The notes: a model not told the origin generated them from the sequence alone. 64,000 nucleotides of DNA from Spirosoma sp. (GCF_026391055.1 NZ_JAPLET010000030.1:434001-498000), one strand, 5' to 3'; shown: positions 1 through 9,420, counted from the first letter of the stretch. Numbers and translations are program-made.

Positions 1-213
1 TGTCTGCTTGTACGGATTCTCCGACGCGGTCTCTGCACCGGCAGAAACGGTTCCGAGCATCTGGCTCAATTTCTGAGCGTAAGGCCGCAGTTGCGTAATG
101 TTATCCTGTGCCCGGCGCAACTTGGCAGCCGCCACCATTTTCATGGCTTTGGTTATCTGTTGGGTCGAGTTGATCGACGAAATCCGGGCGCGTACTTCTT
201 TTAGTGAGGCCAT
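1..213 (-). CDS. atpG: ATP synthase F1 subunit gamma, N-terminal part
   Basis: Only the first 71 codons are present; the gene runs off the left edge. The start is the ATG at 213. The protein opens [19 protein letters not shown] and continues with [17 protein letters not shown], the invariant N-terminal helix of F1 gamma, which forms the central rotor shaft inside the alpha3beta3 ring. It lies directly downstream of atpA on the same strand, the usual alpha-gamma order, separated by about 93 bases holding an imperfect hairpin. No abnormality is visible in the part seen. Confidence 0.95.
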   Translation of the reverse strand, partial: MASLKEVRARISSINSTQQITKAMKMVAAAKLRRAQDNITQLRPYAQKLSQMLGTVSAGAETASENPYKQT

Positions 214-221
214 TTTTTTAA

Positions 222-301
222 GTAGTTAGGAGCGGGGAGCGAGGAGAGAGAATATGGGTACCGAATGGCTCCTCAATTCTCACTCCTGGCTACTAACTCC
301 T
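222..301. repeat. Imperfect inverted repeat of GGAG/GTGAG words between atpA and atpG
   Basis: The left arm (about 222-252) is purine-rich (AGTTAGGAGCGGGGAGCGAG). The right arm (about 279-301) is its approximate reverse complement, ending in CTACTAACTCC. It belongs to the class of word-built intergenic hairpins seen elsewhere in this window. It could slow or partly end transcription between atpA and atpG, but there is no clean T-run. Confidence 0.55.
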
Positions 302-306
302 TAAAA

Positions 307-1881
307 CTAATAATTTGCAGACAGATCAGCCGCTACTTTCTTGAGGGTTGCCGTTGCTTCGTCGGTCAGTTTACCGGCGCGAAGGTCGTTCAGAACGGTT
401 GGGTGCTGAGCACTCAACATCATACCAAACTCGCTTTCAAATTCTTTCACTTTGTTAACCGGCACTTTGTCCAGCAGACCATTGGTCGATGCGTAGATGA
501 TCGCCACCTGCTGCTCAACCGGTACCGGCGAATACTGAGGCTGCTTCAACATCTCCTGGTTCCGCCGACCCCGTTCGATCGTCAGCTTAGTCGATGCGTC
601 AAGGTCAGAACCGAACTTGGCGAAGGCTTCTAGCTCGCGGAACTGGGCCTGATCCAGTTTCAGCGTACCGGCTACTTTCTTCATCGACTTGATCTGGGCG
701 TTACCACCCACCCGCGATACCGAGATACCTACGTTAATGGCTGGACGGATACCTGAGTTAAACAGGTTCGACTCCAGGAAGATCTGACCGTCTGTAATCG
801 AAATTACGTTTGTTGGAATATACGCCGATACGTCACCCGCCTGGGTTTCAATGATTGGAAGCGCCGTCAGCGAACCACCACCTTTCACCCGGTCTTTCAG
901 ACTTGGTGGCAGGTCGTTCATCGTTCTGGCGATGTCGTCGTTCTGGTTGATTTTAGCGGCCCGCTCCAGCAAACGGCTGTGCAGGTAGAACACGTCTCCG
1001 GGATACGCTTCACGTCCTGGTGGGCGACGCAGCAGCAGCGACACTTCGCGGTAGGCAACGGCCTGTTTCGACAGATCGTCATAAACAACCAGTGCCGGAC
1101 GGCCTGTATCGCGGAAGAATTCACCGATAGCGGCACCGGTAAACGGCGCGAAGAACTGCATCGGCGATGGGTCAGATGCGTTGGCAGCCACAACTACGGT
1201 GTAATCCATAGCACCGGCTTTGCGCAGTGTCTGCTCAACTTGCTTCACGGTAGAGGCTTTCTGACCGCAGGCAACGTAGATACAAAATACAGGCTGACCT
1301 TTGTCGTAAAATTCTTTCTGGTTGATGATGGTGTCGATAGCCACGGCGGTTTTACCCGTCTGGCGGTCACCAATGATCAATTCACGCTGGCCCCGGCCAA
1401 TGGGGATCATGGCGTCGATAGCCTTGATACCGGTTTGCAGCGGCTCGGTTACCGGCTGACGGAAGATAACGCCCGGTGCCTTACGCTCCAGCGGCATTTG
1501 GTACAGTTCACCCTGGATAGGGCCCAAACCGTCAATAGGCAAACCAAGGGTGTTTACCACGCGGCCCAGAATGCCATCGCCTACATTCACGTAAGCAATC
1601 TGGTCGGTCCGCTTCACGGTGTCCCCTTCTTTGATTTCTGAATAGTCGCCGAGCAATACAGCTCCAACGTTGTCTTCTTCAAGGTTCAGAGCCATGGCCT
1701 GAAGCCCATTGTCGAACGACAGCAATTCGCCGGCCTGCACTTTCGAGAGGCCGTAGATACGCGCTACGCCGTCGCCGATTTGCAGCACCGTACCGACTTC
1801 TTCGAGTTCAGCCTCGGTTTGCGTACCGGCCAGTTGCTGGCGCAGGATGGCTGATATCTCGTCGGGTCTTACGGATTCCAT
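307..1881 (-). CDS. atpA: ATP synthase F1 subunit alpha
   Basis: The 524-residue product is the usual length for bacterial F1 alpha, the non-catalytic nucleotide-binding subunit of the F1 hexamer. The P-loop GDRQTGKT is at residues 171-178. The N-terminal region matches the delta-binding and beta-barrel domain, and the C-terminal helical domain is complete. The frame is open a further 29 codons upstream to 1968. The ATG at 1881 ([17 protein letters not shown]) is preferred because it matches the family N-terminus and because a -7 promoter element lies at 1920-1927, inside the longer frame. It is followed by atpG. Confidence 0.97.
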   Translation of the reverse strand: MESVRPDEISAILRQQLAGTQTEAELEEVGTVLQIGDGVARIYGLSKVQAGELLSFDNGLQAMALNLEEDNVGAVLLGDYSEIKEGDTVKRTDQIAYVNVGDGILGRVVNTLGLPIDGLGPIQGELYQMPLERKAPGVIFRQPVTEPLQTGIKAIDAMIPIGRGQRELIIGDRQTGKTAVAIDTIINQKEFYDKGQPVFCIYVACGQKASTVKQVEQTLRKAGAMDYTVVVAANASDPSPMQFFAPFTGAAIGEFFRDTGRPALVVYDDLSKQAVAYREVSLLLRRPPGREAYPGDVFYLHSRLLERAAKINQNDDIARTMNDLPPSLKDRVKGGGSLTALPIIETQAGDVSAYIPTNVISITDGQIFLESNLFNSGIRPAINVGISVSRVGGNAQIKSMKKVAGTLKLDQAQFRELEAFAKFGSDLDASTKLTIERGRRNQEMLKQPQYSPVPVEQQVAIIYASTNGLLDKVPVNKVKEFESEFGMMLSAQHPTVLNDLRAGKLTDEATATLKKVAADLSANY

Positions 1882-1919
1882 ATGTGTATAATGAGAATTT
1901 AATGTTGATTTTTCGGCCG

Positions 1920-1927
1920 CAAAGGTA
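1920..1927 (-). promoter_or_regulatory. -7 promoter element of atpA
   Basis: On the minus strand this reads TACCTTTG, an exact match to the Bacteroidota -7 consensus TAnnTTTG. It predicts transcription starting near 1915 with a leader of about 34 bases before the ATG at 1881. The -33 region is T-rich but has no clear TTTG. Confidence 0.65.
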
Positions 1928-2254
1928 CGATTAAAATTTAATAAAACTGCGATGAAACAAAGAAACAACGGCTGAATGTTAGACTTTTCCGCTAAATCGT
2001 TCAGCTAGTTTCAGCCATTAATGGCACCTTGGAAACCGTTCATCCAAAATAACAGTACTTTACCCCGCGAAAATTGGCATACGCCAACTTTTCAACTACT
2101 TTTATCTGTCTGGCCTTATATAGAATTAAGATTTATTAACAGCGAAGTGCCGTACAATTTTTCATCAAACAGAGCCGTCTTTAAACTTTTATCCTATTCT
2201 TTCACGTTTCAATAGTACCAAGTTTTGTTTATATACACCCCGTTTCGTTTTCGC

Positions 2255-3031
2255 ATGAAGTTTAATCAATGGATGCTGGCCGGTATTGCGTCAGCCGTTT
2301 TTGTTGCTGGTTCCGCAACAGCTCAGGTAAAGAAGTCAACCGTTAAAAAACCGGCTGCTCCTGCTAAATCAGCCACCGCAGCCAGACCTGCCACAACCGG
2401 TTCGGCCATAACCTCTACTCAGGATTCTGTTAGTTATAGCATTGGGGTGTTTATGGCACAGAGCCTGAAACAGCAAGGAATTACCGATCTTGATGCCGCT
2501 CTGTTGACACGTGGCCTTCAGGACGCGATCAGCGGTCAGCCAACCCGTCTTACGCTGGAACAGTGCAGTCAGGTTATGACCGCCTATCAGCAAAAGCAGA
2601 TGGCTGTCCGGAATGCGGAAGGCATGAAAGCCTCGTCCGAAAACAAAAAGATCGGCGCTGCCTTTTTAACGGAGAACAAAGCAAAGGCGGGGGTAGTTAC
2701 TACCGCTAGCGGCTTACAGTACTCAGTTGAAAAAGAAGGAACTGGCGCAAAGCCAACCGTTAAAGACCGGGTTAAGGTCCATTACACCGGCCGCCTGTTA
2801 GACGGCAAAGTGTTCGATAGCTCGGTAGAACGGGGAGAGCCCATTGAATTTGGCGTAACCGAAGTTATTAAAGGCTGGACGGAAGCCCTTCAGTTGATGC
2901 CAGTAGGCTCAAAGTGGAAACTCTACATTCCGTCTGATTTGGCCTACGGAGACCGTGGTGCTGGTGCTGATATCAAACCCGGCTCAACATTAGTCTTCGA
3001 CGTAGAGTTGCTTGATATAGTTAAACAATAA
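2255..3031 (+). CDS. FKBP-type peptidyl-prolyl cis-trans isomerase, exported
   Basis: This enzyme catalyses proline cis-trans isomerisation, probably as a folding factor in the periplasm. The ATG at 2255 gives a clean signal peptide (MKFNQWMLAGIASAVFVAGSATAQ); an upstream ATG at 2225 only adds ten residues before it. A Lys/Ala/Pro-rich linker follows, then an FKBP_N-like helical dimerisation region (about residues 60-135). The C-terminal FKBP domain has KVHYTGRLLDGKVFDSS, the VIKGWTEAL active-site segment and AYGDRGAG, as in FkpA/Mip-type proteins. At 258 residues it has the family's normal length. It precedes the Prc protease, another envelope protein-quality factor. Confidence 0.93.
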   Translation: MKFNQWMLAGIASAVFVAGSATAQVKKSTVKKPAAPAKSATAARPATTGSAITSTQDSVSYSIGVFMAQSLKQQGITDLDAALLTRGLQDAISGQPTRLTLEQCSQVMTAYQQKQMAVRNAEGMKASSENKKIGAAFLTENKAKAGVVTTASGLQYSVEKEGTGAKPTVKDRVKVHYTGRLLDGKVFDSSVERGEPIEFGVTEVIKGWTEALQLMPVGSKWKLYIPSDLAYGDRGAGADIKPGSTLVFDVELLDIVKQ

Positions 3032-3044
3032 AGAGCGAAAGCAT

Positions 3045-3097
3045 GAAAGAGTGAAAGAGCGAATTACCAGACTGTTATATCGCTCTTTCACTCTTTC
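3045..3097. repeat. Perfect 18-bp inverted repeat of GTGAAAGAGC words
   Basis: Arms are 3045-3062 and 3080-3097 with a 17-base loop. The arms are built of short repeated words (GAAAGAG, GTGAAAGAGCG), and the words continue outside the perfect arms to 3033 and 3108. It lies between the FKBP gene and prc, starting a few bases after the FKBP stop codon. It has no T-run typical of an intrinsic terminator, although it may still attenuate transcription. Confidence 0.75.
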
Positions 3098-3127
3098 GCT
3101 CTTTCGCTATTAACCTGGGTAATATAG

Positions 3128-5257
3128 ATGAAAAAGTATCTGGTGACCCTAGTGCCCGTGCTGATGCTGAGTTTTCAGCCGGATTCGCCTTCAAATGGTG
3201 CCCCCAAAACACATGGGCAAACCATTTCTACAGGCGTTGTGAATGAAGATAAAAACGGGGGACCCGTTGAGGAACTGAAACCATCGATCTCGCAGGAGAA
3301 AGTGGAAACGCTGGTGGCGAAGCTCCTGACGACTTACCATTACCGCAAGGTAAAACTCAACGACTCCCTCTCATCGGTGGTCTGGGACAACTACCTGAAA
3401 GAGCTGGATGGCAACAAAACCTATTTCCTGGCGTCGGACGTAGCCTCTTTTGAGAAGTACCGTTATCAGATTGATGATGCCCTTATCAACGGTGACCTGA
3501 CGGCAGCTTATGATTTGTTCAACCTGTACCGGAAACGCTACCAGGAGCGCAGTGAGTTTGTTAAAGCGCAAATCAAAAAGCCGTTTACCTTTACCAGCGA
3601 CGAAAACTTCAACACCGATCGGGAGAAAATGCCCTGGCCCAAAACGGTGGAAGAGCAGAATGACCTGTGGACCAAAATCCTGAAAAATCAGGCGCTCGAA
3701 CTCAAGCTGGGTAATCGAAAAGACAGTGCTGTAGCCGCCCTGATGACCCAGCGGTACAACAACCTCGATAAAGCTATCAATCGGGTGAAAAGCGCGGATG
3801 TGTTCCAGATGTACATGAACTCATTTGCCGAAGCACTCGACCCGCACACCAACTACCTGTCGCCAAGCTCTGCCGATAAGTTCAATCAGGACATGAGCCA
3901 GTCACTGGAAGGTATCGGTGCAATCTTACGCGAAGATGGCGACTACATTCGTATCATGGACGTTCTGCCCGGTGGTCCGGCGTTCAAAAGCAAACTTATT
4001 AACAAGGACGATAAAATAGCTGGTGTTGCTCAGGGTGACAATGGCCCGATGGTCAACACCATGAACTGGCAAGTCGACGAAGTTGTGAAGCTCATCAAAG
4101 GCCCGAAAGGAACGATTGTTCGGTTACAGGTCATCTCGCCAAACTCGCTGGCGGGCGCTCCACCAAAGGAAATTCGACTGGTTCGGGAAAAAATAAAGCT
4201 GGAAGAACAACGCGCCAAGAAAGAAGTCATTGAAGTGACGGACAATGGCAAACCGTTCAAGATTGGCGTTATCAACATCCCCATATTCTACCGTGATTTT
4301 GAAGGGGCCCGCAAGCGCGAGGAAGGCTTTAGCAGCACGACGAGCGACGTAAAGAAATTTGTAGAAGAGCTGAAAGCCGAGAAAGTGGACGGTATCGTTA
4401 TTGACCTTCGCGACAATGGCGGTGGCTCATTAGTCGAATCCATTAACCTGACCGGCCTGTTTATTCCGAAAGGCCCCGTTGTACAGGTGCGCGAAGCAAC
4501 CGGCGAAACAGAAGTGTATACGGATCCCGATCCGTCCGTTACCTACGATGGCCCGATGGCCGTTCTGGTAAACCGTTTTAGTGCGTCGGCGTCAGAGATT
4601 TTCGCGGCTGCTATTCAGGATTACAAGCGGGGTATTATTGTGGGTGGACAAACCTATGGTAAAGGCACGGTACAAACGATGATCGACCTGAACCAATGGC
4701 TGCCTAAAGAGCCCGAAAAAGTTGGTCAGGTAAAAATGACTATCCAGAAGTTCTACCGCATTAATGGCAGCAGCACACAGCATAAAGGGGTAACACCCGA
4801 CGTTCAACTGCCTTCGGCTTTCTCGGCTGAAGAGTATGGCGAAAGTTCACAGCCAAGTGCCCTGCCCTGGGATCAAATCAACTCGACCCGATACGAGCAG
4901 TCGCGTGGTATTGACGACAAAATCCTGAGCCGCCTTCGTGACCGTTTTGATCAGCGCCTGAAGTCGGACCCTGAACTGAAGCAACTAGCCCAGGATCTGG
5001 CCGACTTCAAGAAAGCAAAAGAAAACACCGTTGTCTCGTTGCAGGAGGCCAAGCGCCGGAAAGAGCGGGATGAAGCAGAACGTAAGCGCACGGCTGCTAA
5101 TAAGGTATCGCAGATATCGGCTTCAGGAGATGAAGCTGAACCCGCGGCCACCGGGACGGCAGCAACTCCCAAGAAGAAAAAAGACCTGTATCTGAACGAA
5201 GCAGGTCTGGTATTGGCAGATTATATTATGGCCACCCATCTGGCCGTGAACAAATAA
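3128..5257 (+). CDS. prc: Tail-specific (carboxy-terminal processing) protease, family S41A
   Basis: This periplasmic serine protease degrades or trims proteins from their C-termini. The 709 residues hold a signal peptide, the N-terminal TSP domain (about 55-235), a PDZ domain (about 255-345), and the S41 core. The Ser/Lys dyad with supporting Asp is visible with the spacing of E. coli Prc: Ser487 in NRFSASASEIF, Asp498, and Lys512 in TYGKGTVQ. A charged Lys/Arg/Glu-rich C-terminal region (about 600-690) corresponds to the DUF3340-type tail. It is preceded by an exported FKBP chaperone and followed by a strong terminator. Confidence 0.95.
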   Translation: MKKYLVTLVPVLMLSFQPDSPSNGAPKTHGQTISTGVVNEDKNGGPVEELKPSISQEKVETLVAKLLTTYHYRKVKLNDSLSSVVWDNYLKELDGNKTYFLASDVASFEKYRYQIDDALINGDLTAAYDLFNLYRKRYQERSEFVKAQIKKPFTFTSDENFNTDREKMPWPKTVEEQNDLWTKILKNQALELKLGNRKDSAVAALMTQRYNNLDKAINRVKSADVFQMYMNSFAEALDPHTNYLSPSSADKFNQDMSQSLEGIGAILREDGDYIRIMDVLPGGPAFKSKLINKDDKIAGVAQGDNGPMVNTMNWQVDEVVKLIKGPKGTIVRLQVISPNSLAGAPPKEIRLVREKIKLEEQRAKKEVIEVTDNGKPFKIGVINIPIFYRDFEGARKREEGFSSTTSDVKKFVEELKAEKVDGIVIDLRDNGGGSLVESINLTGLFIPKGPVVQVREATGETEVYTDPDPSVTYDGPMAVLVNRFSASASEIFAAAIQDYKRGIIVGGQTYGKGTVQTMIDLNQWLPKEPEKVGQVKMTIQKFYRINGSSTQHKGVTPDVQLPSAFSAEEYGESSQPSALPWDQINSTRYEQSRGIDDKILSRLRDRFDQRLKSDPELKQLAQDLADFKKAKENTVVSLQEAKRRKERDEAERKRTAANKVSQISASGDEAEPAATGTAATPKKKKDLYLNEAGLVLADYIMATHLAVNK

Positions 5258-5285
5258 GCCTGAATTAATATCTGAATTGATAAGA

Positions 5286-5314
5286 AACGCGCAGCGAACC
5301 GTTGCGCGTTTTTT
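5286..5314 (+). terminator. Intrinsic terminator after prc
   Basis: An 8-bp stem AACGCGCA/TGCGCGTT (5286-5293 with 5303-5310) is followed directly by a run of Ts. Confidence 0.9.
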
Positions 5315-5347
5315 ATGTTTACCAATAAATGATTCGCAAATCACCGC

Positions 5348-5587
5348 ATGTGGTACTTTCTAATTAAGCAAAACACACTCGATCGGGTGCAGTATCAATC
5401 ACTGCAAAAGCGGGCTGCACTTACCGAAGTCGAGTTATTTAACGAACCCTACGAAAACTGGTACGTCTTTTCAATTGAGAAAGATGCCTATACCGCGTTT
5501 ATGGACCATCTGGACCGCGCCGGGATTGGTTACGACTTAGCTACTGAACGGCCAACGCGCGATGAAATACTGAATATCATGCGCTAA
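5348..5587 (+). CDS. Small hypothetical protein (79 aa)
   Basis: I do not recognise this protein. It has 79 residues, starts MWYFLIKQNTLDRVQYQSL, and has no signal peptide or membrane segment. Its mixed charged and aromatic composition and the lack of a competing frame suggest a real soluble protein. It starts 34 bases after the prc terminator and ends 3 bases before the convergent MATE gene, so its coding region fills the gap neatly. No operon partner and no motif point to a function. Confidence 0.6.
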   Translation: MWYFLIKQNTLDRVQYQSLQKRAALTEVELFNEPYENWYVFSIEKDAYTAFMDHLDRAGIGYDLATERPTRDEILNIMR

Positions 5588-5590
5588 CTA

Positions 5591-6991
5591 TCAGGCGATC
5601 GGCGTATCTGAAACAGTAGACCCAACAAACAGATCAACGCGTTTTACCCGTCGGAAAAAGCGCCAGGTAAGCAAAACAGCGACAATGGACAAACCCGCCA
5701 GTAACCCAATCCAAACCCCTACGGCATCCATACCCATCGGAAAAGCCAGGACGTAACTCAACGGCAGGGCAACCACCCAATAGGAAAACAGCGTAATCAG
5801 CGTAGGCACGTTCACATCCGACAGACCACGCAGCCCCCCAAGCGCCACCACCTGCACGCCATCGGAAAGCTGAAAGAACCCAGCCATAATTACCAGCGAA
5901 GCCGCAATGCTCATCACGGCCGGATTATCCCGAAGGTAGAGCGTTACGAGCCAATCGTTGGCAGTCAGGAACACGAGGGCTGTAACGCTCATGAAACTTA
6001 CCGACAATAGAAAAGCCGCCACCCCGGCTCGCCAGACCTCCTCCCGGCTTTTGCGCCCCACAGCCGCGCTGACACGAATCGCAGCCGCCGACGAAATGCC
6101 CGTTGCCATCATATACGTTACCGACGCCATATTGATGGCAATCTGGTGAGCAGCCAGTTGAGCTTCTCCCAGCCAGCCAACAATCACAACCGCCAGCGAA
6201 AAAGTAGCTACCTCAAAGAAAAATGTCAGTCCACCCGGAATACCCAGCCGCAGTATGATCCAGGCTTCTTCTTTTGACGGCAGTAACTTGAATTCCCGTT
6301 TCAGGTAAGCCCGAAAATGTGCCGTTCGGTAAATATAGAGTAGCATTGCCCCCGCCATAAACGTTCGCGACAGTAGCGTAGCCAACGCTGACCCCATCAG
6401 TCCCAGTGCCGGGAATGGGCCAGCACCCTTTATAAATATGTAGTTAAAAAGGGCATTTATCCCTAATGCCGACAAGGTTATGGCCATGGCTACCCGAGGA
6501 TAACGCAGGCCATCGCACAGTTGACGAGCCGCCACAAAAATCAATAGCGGTAAGAGCGAGGCACTTAAAATCAGCATAAAGTCGCGCGCCAGCCGGGTTA
6601 CTTCGGCCGTTTGTCCGAACAGACTAAAGTTAAAGGCTAACAGTACCGACAGACCGCCCAGCAAAATACTCAGTAGCCCGGCAACCCGTAACCCGGCCCG
6701 AAAAAGCCGATTTACCCCCGCCGGATCGCTCTGGTTGCTAGCTTTGGAGACCAGCGCGGCCACCACCGACATGCCCCCTACGCCAATGCTCGACATCAGG
6801 AAAGATAATGAATTGGCCAGACCGGCAGCACCTAACGGCACTGCTCCCAGCAATCGGCCTACGAACAGATTGTCTGTTACGCCCATCAAAACCACACCTA
6901 GCTGCGCAATAATGATTGGTATACTCAGGCGAAGGGTGTCGGCAAATTCGGCGCGGTAGGTACGCAACAGCGGACGTTGAGCAATAGGCAT
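5591..6991 (-). CDS. MATE family multidrug/sodium antiporter
   Basis: This inner-membrane exporter uses a Na+ or H+ gradient to expel cationic drugs or metabolites. At 466 residues it has the typical length, with about twelve hydrophobic segments. The N-terminal SIPIIIAQLGVVLMGVTDNLFVGRLLG is the classic first MatE repeat, and the second repeat begins near LGIPGGLTFFFEVATFSLAVV. The start at 6991 is supported by a -7 element at 7018-7025 upstream. It is monocistronic and divergent from the DUF4290 gene. The substrate cannot be read from sequence. Confidence 0.92.
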   Translation of the reverse strand: MPIAQRPLLRTYRAEFADTLRLSIPIIIAQLGVVLMGVTDNLFVGRLLGAVPLGAAGLANSLSFLMSSIGVGGMSVVAALVSKASNQSDPAGVNRLFRAGLRVAGLLSILLGGLSVLLAFNFSLFGQTAEVTRLARDFMLILSASLLPLLIFVAARQLCDGLRYPRVAMAITLSALGINALFNYIFIKGAGPFPALGLMGSALATLLSRTFMAGAMLLYIYRTAHFRAYLKREFKLLPSKEEAWIILRLGIPGGLTFFFEVATFSLAVVIVGWLGEAQLAAHQIAINMASVTYMMATGISSAAAIRVSAAVGRKSREEVWRAGVAAFLLSVSFMSVTALVFLTANDWLVTLYLRDNPAVMSIAASLVIMAGFFQLSDGVQVVALGGLRGLSDVNVPTLITLFSYWVVALPLSYVLAFPMGMDAVGVWIGLLAGLSIVAVLLTWRFFRRVKRVDLFVGSTVSDTPIA

Positions 6992-7017
6992 AGCGTATCG
7001 ACGGAGGGAACTAACGG

Positions 7018-7025
7018 CAAAGATA
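7018..7025 (-). promoter_or_regulatory. -7 promoter element of the MATE gene
   Basis: The minus strand reads TATCTTTG, an exact TAnnTTTG match, 26 bases upstream of the ATG at 6991. Confidence 0.6.
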
Positions 7026-7114
7026 GCACTTCCTTATTTTCCATACTTTGCTACCCTTACCCTTTTGCCCATGCTTCCCTACGCCATGCCCCGAGGCCCT
7101 ACGCTCATTACCCC

Positions 7115-7145
7115 TTGCCCCTTGGCCCATTCCTTCGTACTTTTG
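7115..7145 (+). promoter_or_regulatory. Promoter-like pair overlapping the 5' end of the DUF4290 frame
   Basis: A -33-type TTG (7115-7117) and a -7 element TACTTTTG (7138-7145) are separated by 20 bases, the spacing expected in Bacteroidota. If used, transcription would start near 7150, inside the longest open frame, so translation would have to begin downstream. Confidence 0.45.
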
Positions 7146-7982
7146 TTACTTTATCACCTATCGGGCAAGCCCTTGAAAGAATACGGCAGTAGTATCCAGA
7201 AGCTCGTTGACAACATGGTCAACATTGACGATCGCTCAACCCGAACTCGGTATGCACATATCCTGATTGAGTTGATGCGGCAAATCCATCCCAACATGAA
7301 GGATGGTCAGGACTACTACAATAAGTTGTGGGACGACCTGTACATCATGTCTAATTTTACGCTGGATGTGGATAGCCCCTACCCACCTCCATCGGAAGAA
7401 GCACTCGGTAAAAAGCCTCAGCGGGTTCCTTACAATACTCATAACCTGAAATTCAGACATTTTGGCCGGAATGTCGATTTACTGATCGCTAAAGCAGTTG
7501 CTCTGGAAGAACCCGAAGAACGGCGGGCTTTTGTTTCATACCTGGCGCGTTTGATGCGAACCTTCTATCAGGCATGGAATAAAGAATCTGTTGAAGATGA
7601 GACAATTTATCAAAGCCTGATTGAACTCTCGAACGGTAAACTGCACGACGACATTAAGCTCATCCGGGAGCAGGGGCTTGTTGAATCGACCCCCCGCGAA
7701 CGTACCGGCGACCAGCCGCAGCGCATCGGGAATGGTGGCGGTAACAACTTCCGCAACGACCGTAACAATAGTTCTCAGGGACGGCCAAACAACCGAAACG
7801 ACCGGAACGGCAACAATGAGAACGGGCAAAACCCGCGTAATGTCAATAACCGAAACCGGAACGATAATCCGCAGGGTCGGCCAAATAACCGAAACGACCG
7901 CGATGGCGGACAAAACCCACGGAACTTCGGCAGCCGTAATCGTAACGACCAAAACAGAAACAACGACCGTCGCAGACGGTAA
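7143..7982 (+). CDS. DUF4290 domain protein with Arg/Asn-rich tail
   Basis: The N-terminal about 180 residues match the Bacteroidota family DUF4290, of unknown function: YHLSGKPLKEYG, then IHPNMKDGQDYYNKLWDDL and NFTLDVDSPYP. It lies just upstream of murA, a position I recall for this family. The start is uncertain. An ATG at 7065 adds 26 residues of low-complexity C-rich origin. The TTG at 7143 fits the family N-terminus. A TTG at 7173 or the ATG at 7215 would be needed if the promoter-like pair at 7115-7145 is used. The last about 85 residues are almost pure Arg, Asn, Asp and Gly with repeated units such as QGRPNNRNDR, suggesting a disordered, possibly RNA-binding tail. Confidence 0.85.
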   Translation: MLLYHLSGKPLKEYGSSIQKLVDNMVNIDDRSTRTRYAHILIELMRQIHPNMKDGQDYYNKLWDDLYIMSNFTLDVDSPYPPPSEEALGKKPQRVPYNTHNLKFRHFGRNVDLLIAKAVALEEPEERRAFVSYLARLMRTFYQAWNKESVEDETIYQSLIELSNGKLHDDIKLIREQGLVESTPRERTGDQPQRIGNGGGNNFRNDRNNSSQGRPNNRNDRNGNNENGQNPRNVNNRNRNDNPQGRPNNRNDRDGGQNPRNFGSRNRNDQNRNNDRRRR

Positions 7983-8093
7983 ATTTCAGTTATAAAAGAT
8001 AACGGGTTCAGGGCGACTTTTGACTGTTTCTTTATTCACATCTGTTCCGCTAACTCGTTCATCATTTATAATTCATCATTCATCATTCCCTAA

Positions 8094-9401
8094 ATGGCAT
8101 CCTTTCAAATCACAGGCGGACGTAAACTAAAAGGCGAACTAAATCCGCAGGGCGCAAAAAACGAAGCTCTACAAATTCTTTGCGCCGTATTGCTGACTAA
8201 AGAACCCATTACGATTCACAACATTCCCGGTATTCGGGATGTGAATCAACTCATCGACCTACTGGGCGATCTGGGCGTATGGGTGACGAAGATTGGCGAA
8301 AGTTCGTACCGGTTTCAGGCCAGCGATGTTAATCTCGACTACCTCGAAACAGACACCTATAAGCGTAAAGCAGCCGCCTTACGAGGGTCGGTCATGTTGC
8401 TGGGTCCTATGCTGGCCCGGTTTAAAAAAGGACGTATTCCCCGGCCCGGTGGCGACAAAATCGGCCGTCGCCGGTTGGATACCCACTTCTTGGGGTTCGA
8501 AAAGCTCGGTGCTCAGTTTAACTACGATGCCAACGATGGCGGCTACTACCAAGTAGATGCCAGCAACCTACGCGGTACTTATATGCTGCTAGACGAGGCT
8601 TCTGTAACCGGTACGGCCAATGTGTTAATGGCCGCTGTTATGGCCGAGGGCACAACGCAGATTTATAATGCAGCTTGTGAGCCTTACCTACAGCAGCTGA
8701 GCAAAATGCTCAACTCTATGGGCGCCAAAATTACAGGCGTTGGCTCTAACCTGCTCACCATTGAGGGTGTATCGGAGCTACATGGAACAGAGCACACCAT
8801 GCTGCCCGACATGATCGAGATTGGCTCGTTTATCGGGCTGGCCGCCATGACACAGTCTGAAATAACGATTAAAAACTGCCAGATTCCGGAATTAGGAATT
8901 ATTCCCGATCAGTTCAGGCGGTTAGGTATCCAAATGGAATTTCGGGGAGACGATATTTTCATTCCGGCTCAGGAGCGCTATCAGATTGAAAGCTTTCTGG
9001 ATGGGGGCATGATGACTGTTTCAGATTCTCCCTGGCCTGGCTTCACCCCCGATCTGCTGAGCATTGTTCTCGTCACCGCCGTACAGGCGCAAGGAACCCT
9101 GCTGATTCACCAGAAAATGTTCGAAAGTCGGCTGTTCTTTGTGGATAAGCTCATCGACATGGGTGCCCAGATTATCCTGTGCGACCCACACCGCGCTACG
9201 GTTGTTGGTCTGAACCGCCAGATTCCGCTGAAAGGCATCCGCATGTCATCGCCGGATATCCGGGCGGGAGTTGCCTTACTGATTGCGGCCATGTCGGCAC
9301 AGGGTACTAGCATAATTGATAACATTGAGCAGATCGACCGGGGGTATCAGAACATCGACACCCGGCTAAATGCCATTGGTGCCGAGATCATCAGGTTGTA
9401 A
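8094..9401 (+). CDS. murA: UDP-N-acetylglucosamine 1-carboxyvinyltransferase with Asp at the active-site Cys position
   Basis: This enzyme transfers enolpyruvate from PEP to UDP-GlcNAc, the first committed step of peptidoglycan synthesis in the cytoplasm. The 435-residue length and the two-domain repeat fit MurA. Lys22-Asn23 of the KNE motif is present. The active-site loop reads PRPGGDKIGRRR, so residue 121 is Asp where E. coli MurA has Cys115. Known Cys-to-Asp MurA enzymes stay active but cannot be alkylated by fosfomycin, so intrinsic fosfomycin resistance is expected. It follows the DUF4290 gene by 110 bases and ends in a strong terminator. Confidence 0.97.
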   Translation: MASFQITGGRKLKGELNPQGAKNEALQILCAVLLTKEPITIHNIPGIRDVNQLIDLLGDLGVWVTKIGESSYRFQASDVNLDYLETDTYKRKAAALRGSVMLLGPMLARFKKGRIPRPGGDKIGRRRLDTHFLGFEKLGAQFNYDANDGGYYQVDASNLRGTYMLLDEASVTGTANVLMAAVMAEGTTQIYNAACEPYLQQLSKMLNSMGAKITGVGSNLLTIEGVSELHGTEHTMLPDMIEIGSFIGLAAMTQSEITIKNCQIPELGIIPDQFRRLGIQMEFRGDDIFIPAQERYQIESFLDGGMMTVSDSPWPGFTPDLLSIVLVTAVQAQGTLLIHQKMFESRLFFVDKLIDMGAQIILCDPHRATVVGLNRQIPLKGIRMSSPDIRAGVALLIAAMSAQGTSIIDNIEQIDRGYQNIDTRLNAIGAEIIRL

Positions 9402-9420
9402 CCAATTATTCGATATTTTT

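Noticed and set aside
979-1641. Long open frame opposite atpA (220 codons, plus strand)
   Set aside because: It is antisense to a certain gene, has no family resemblance or promoter, and arises from the codon pattern of atpA.
7760-7970. Possible CRISPR-like or tandem repeat array
   Set aside because: The repeats are codon-phased and encode the Arg/Asn-rich tail of the DUF4290 protein; there are no regular spacers.
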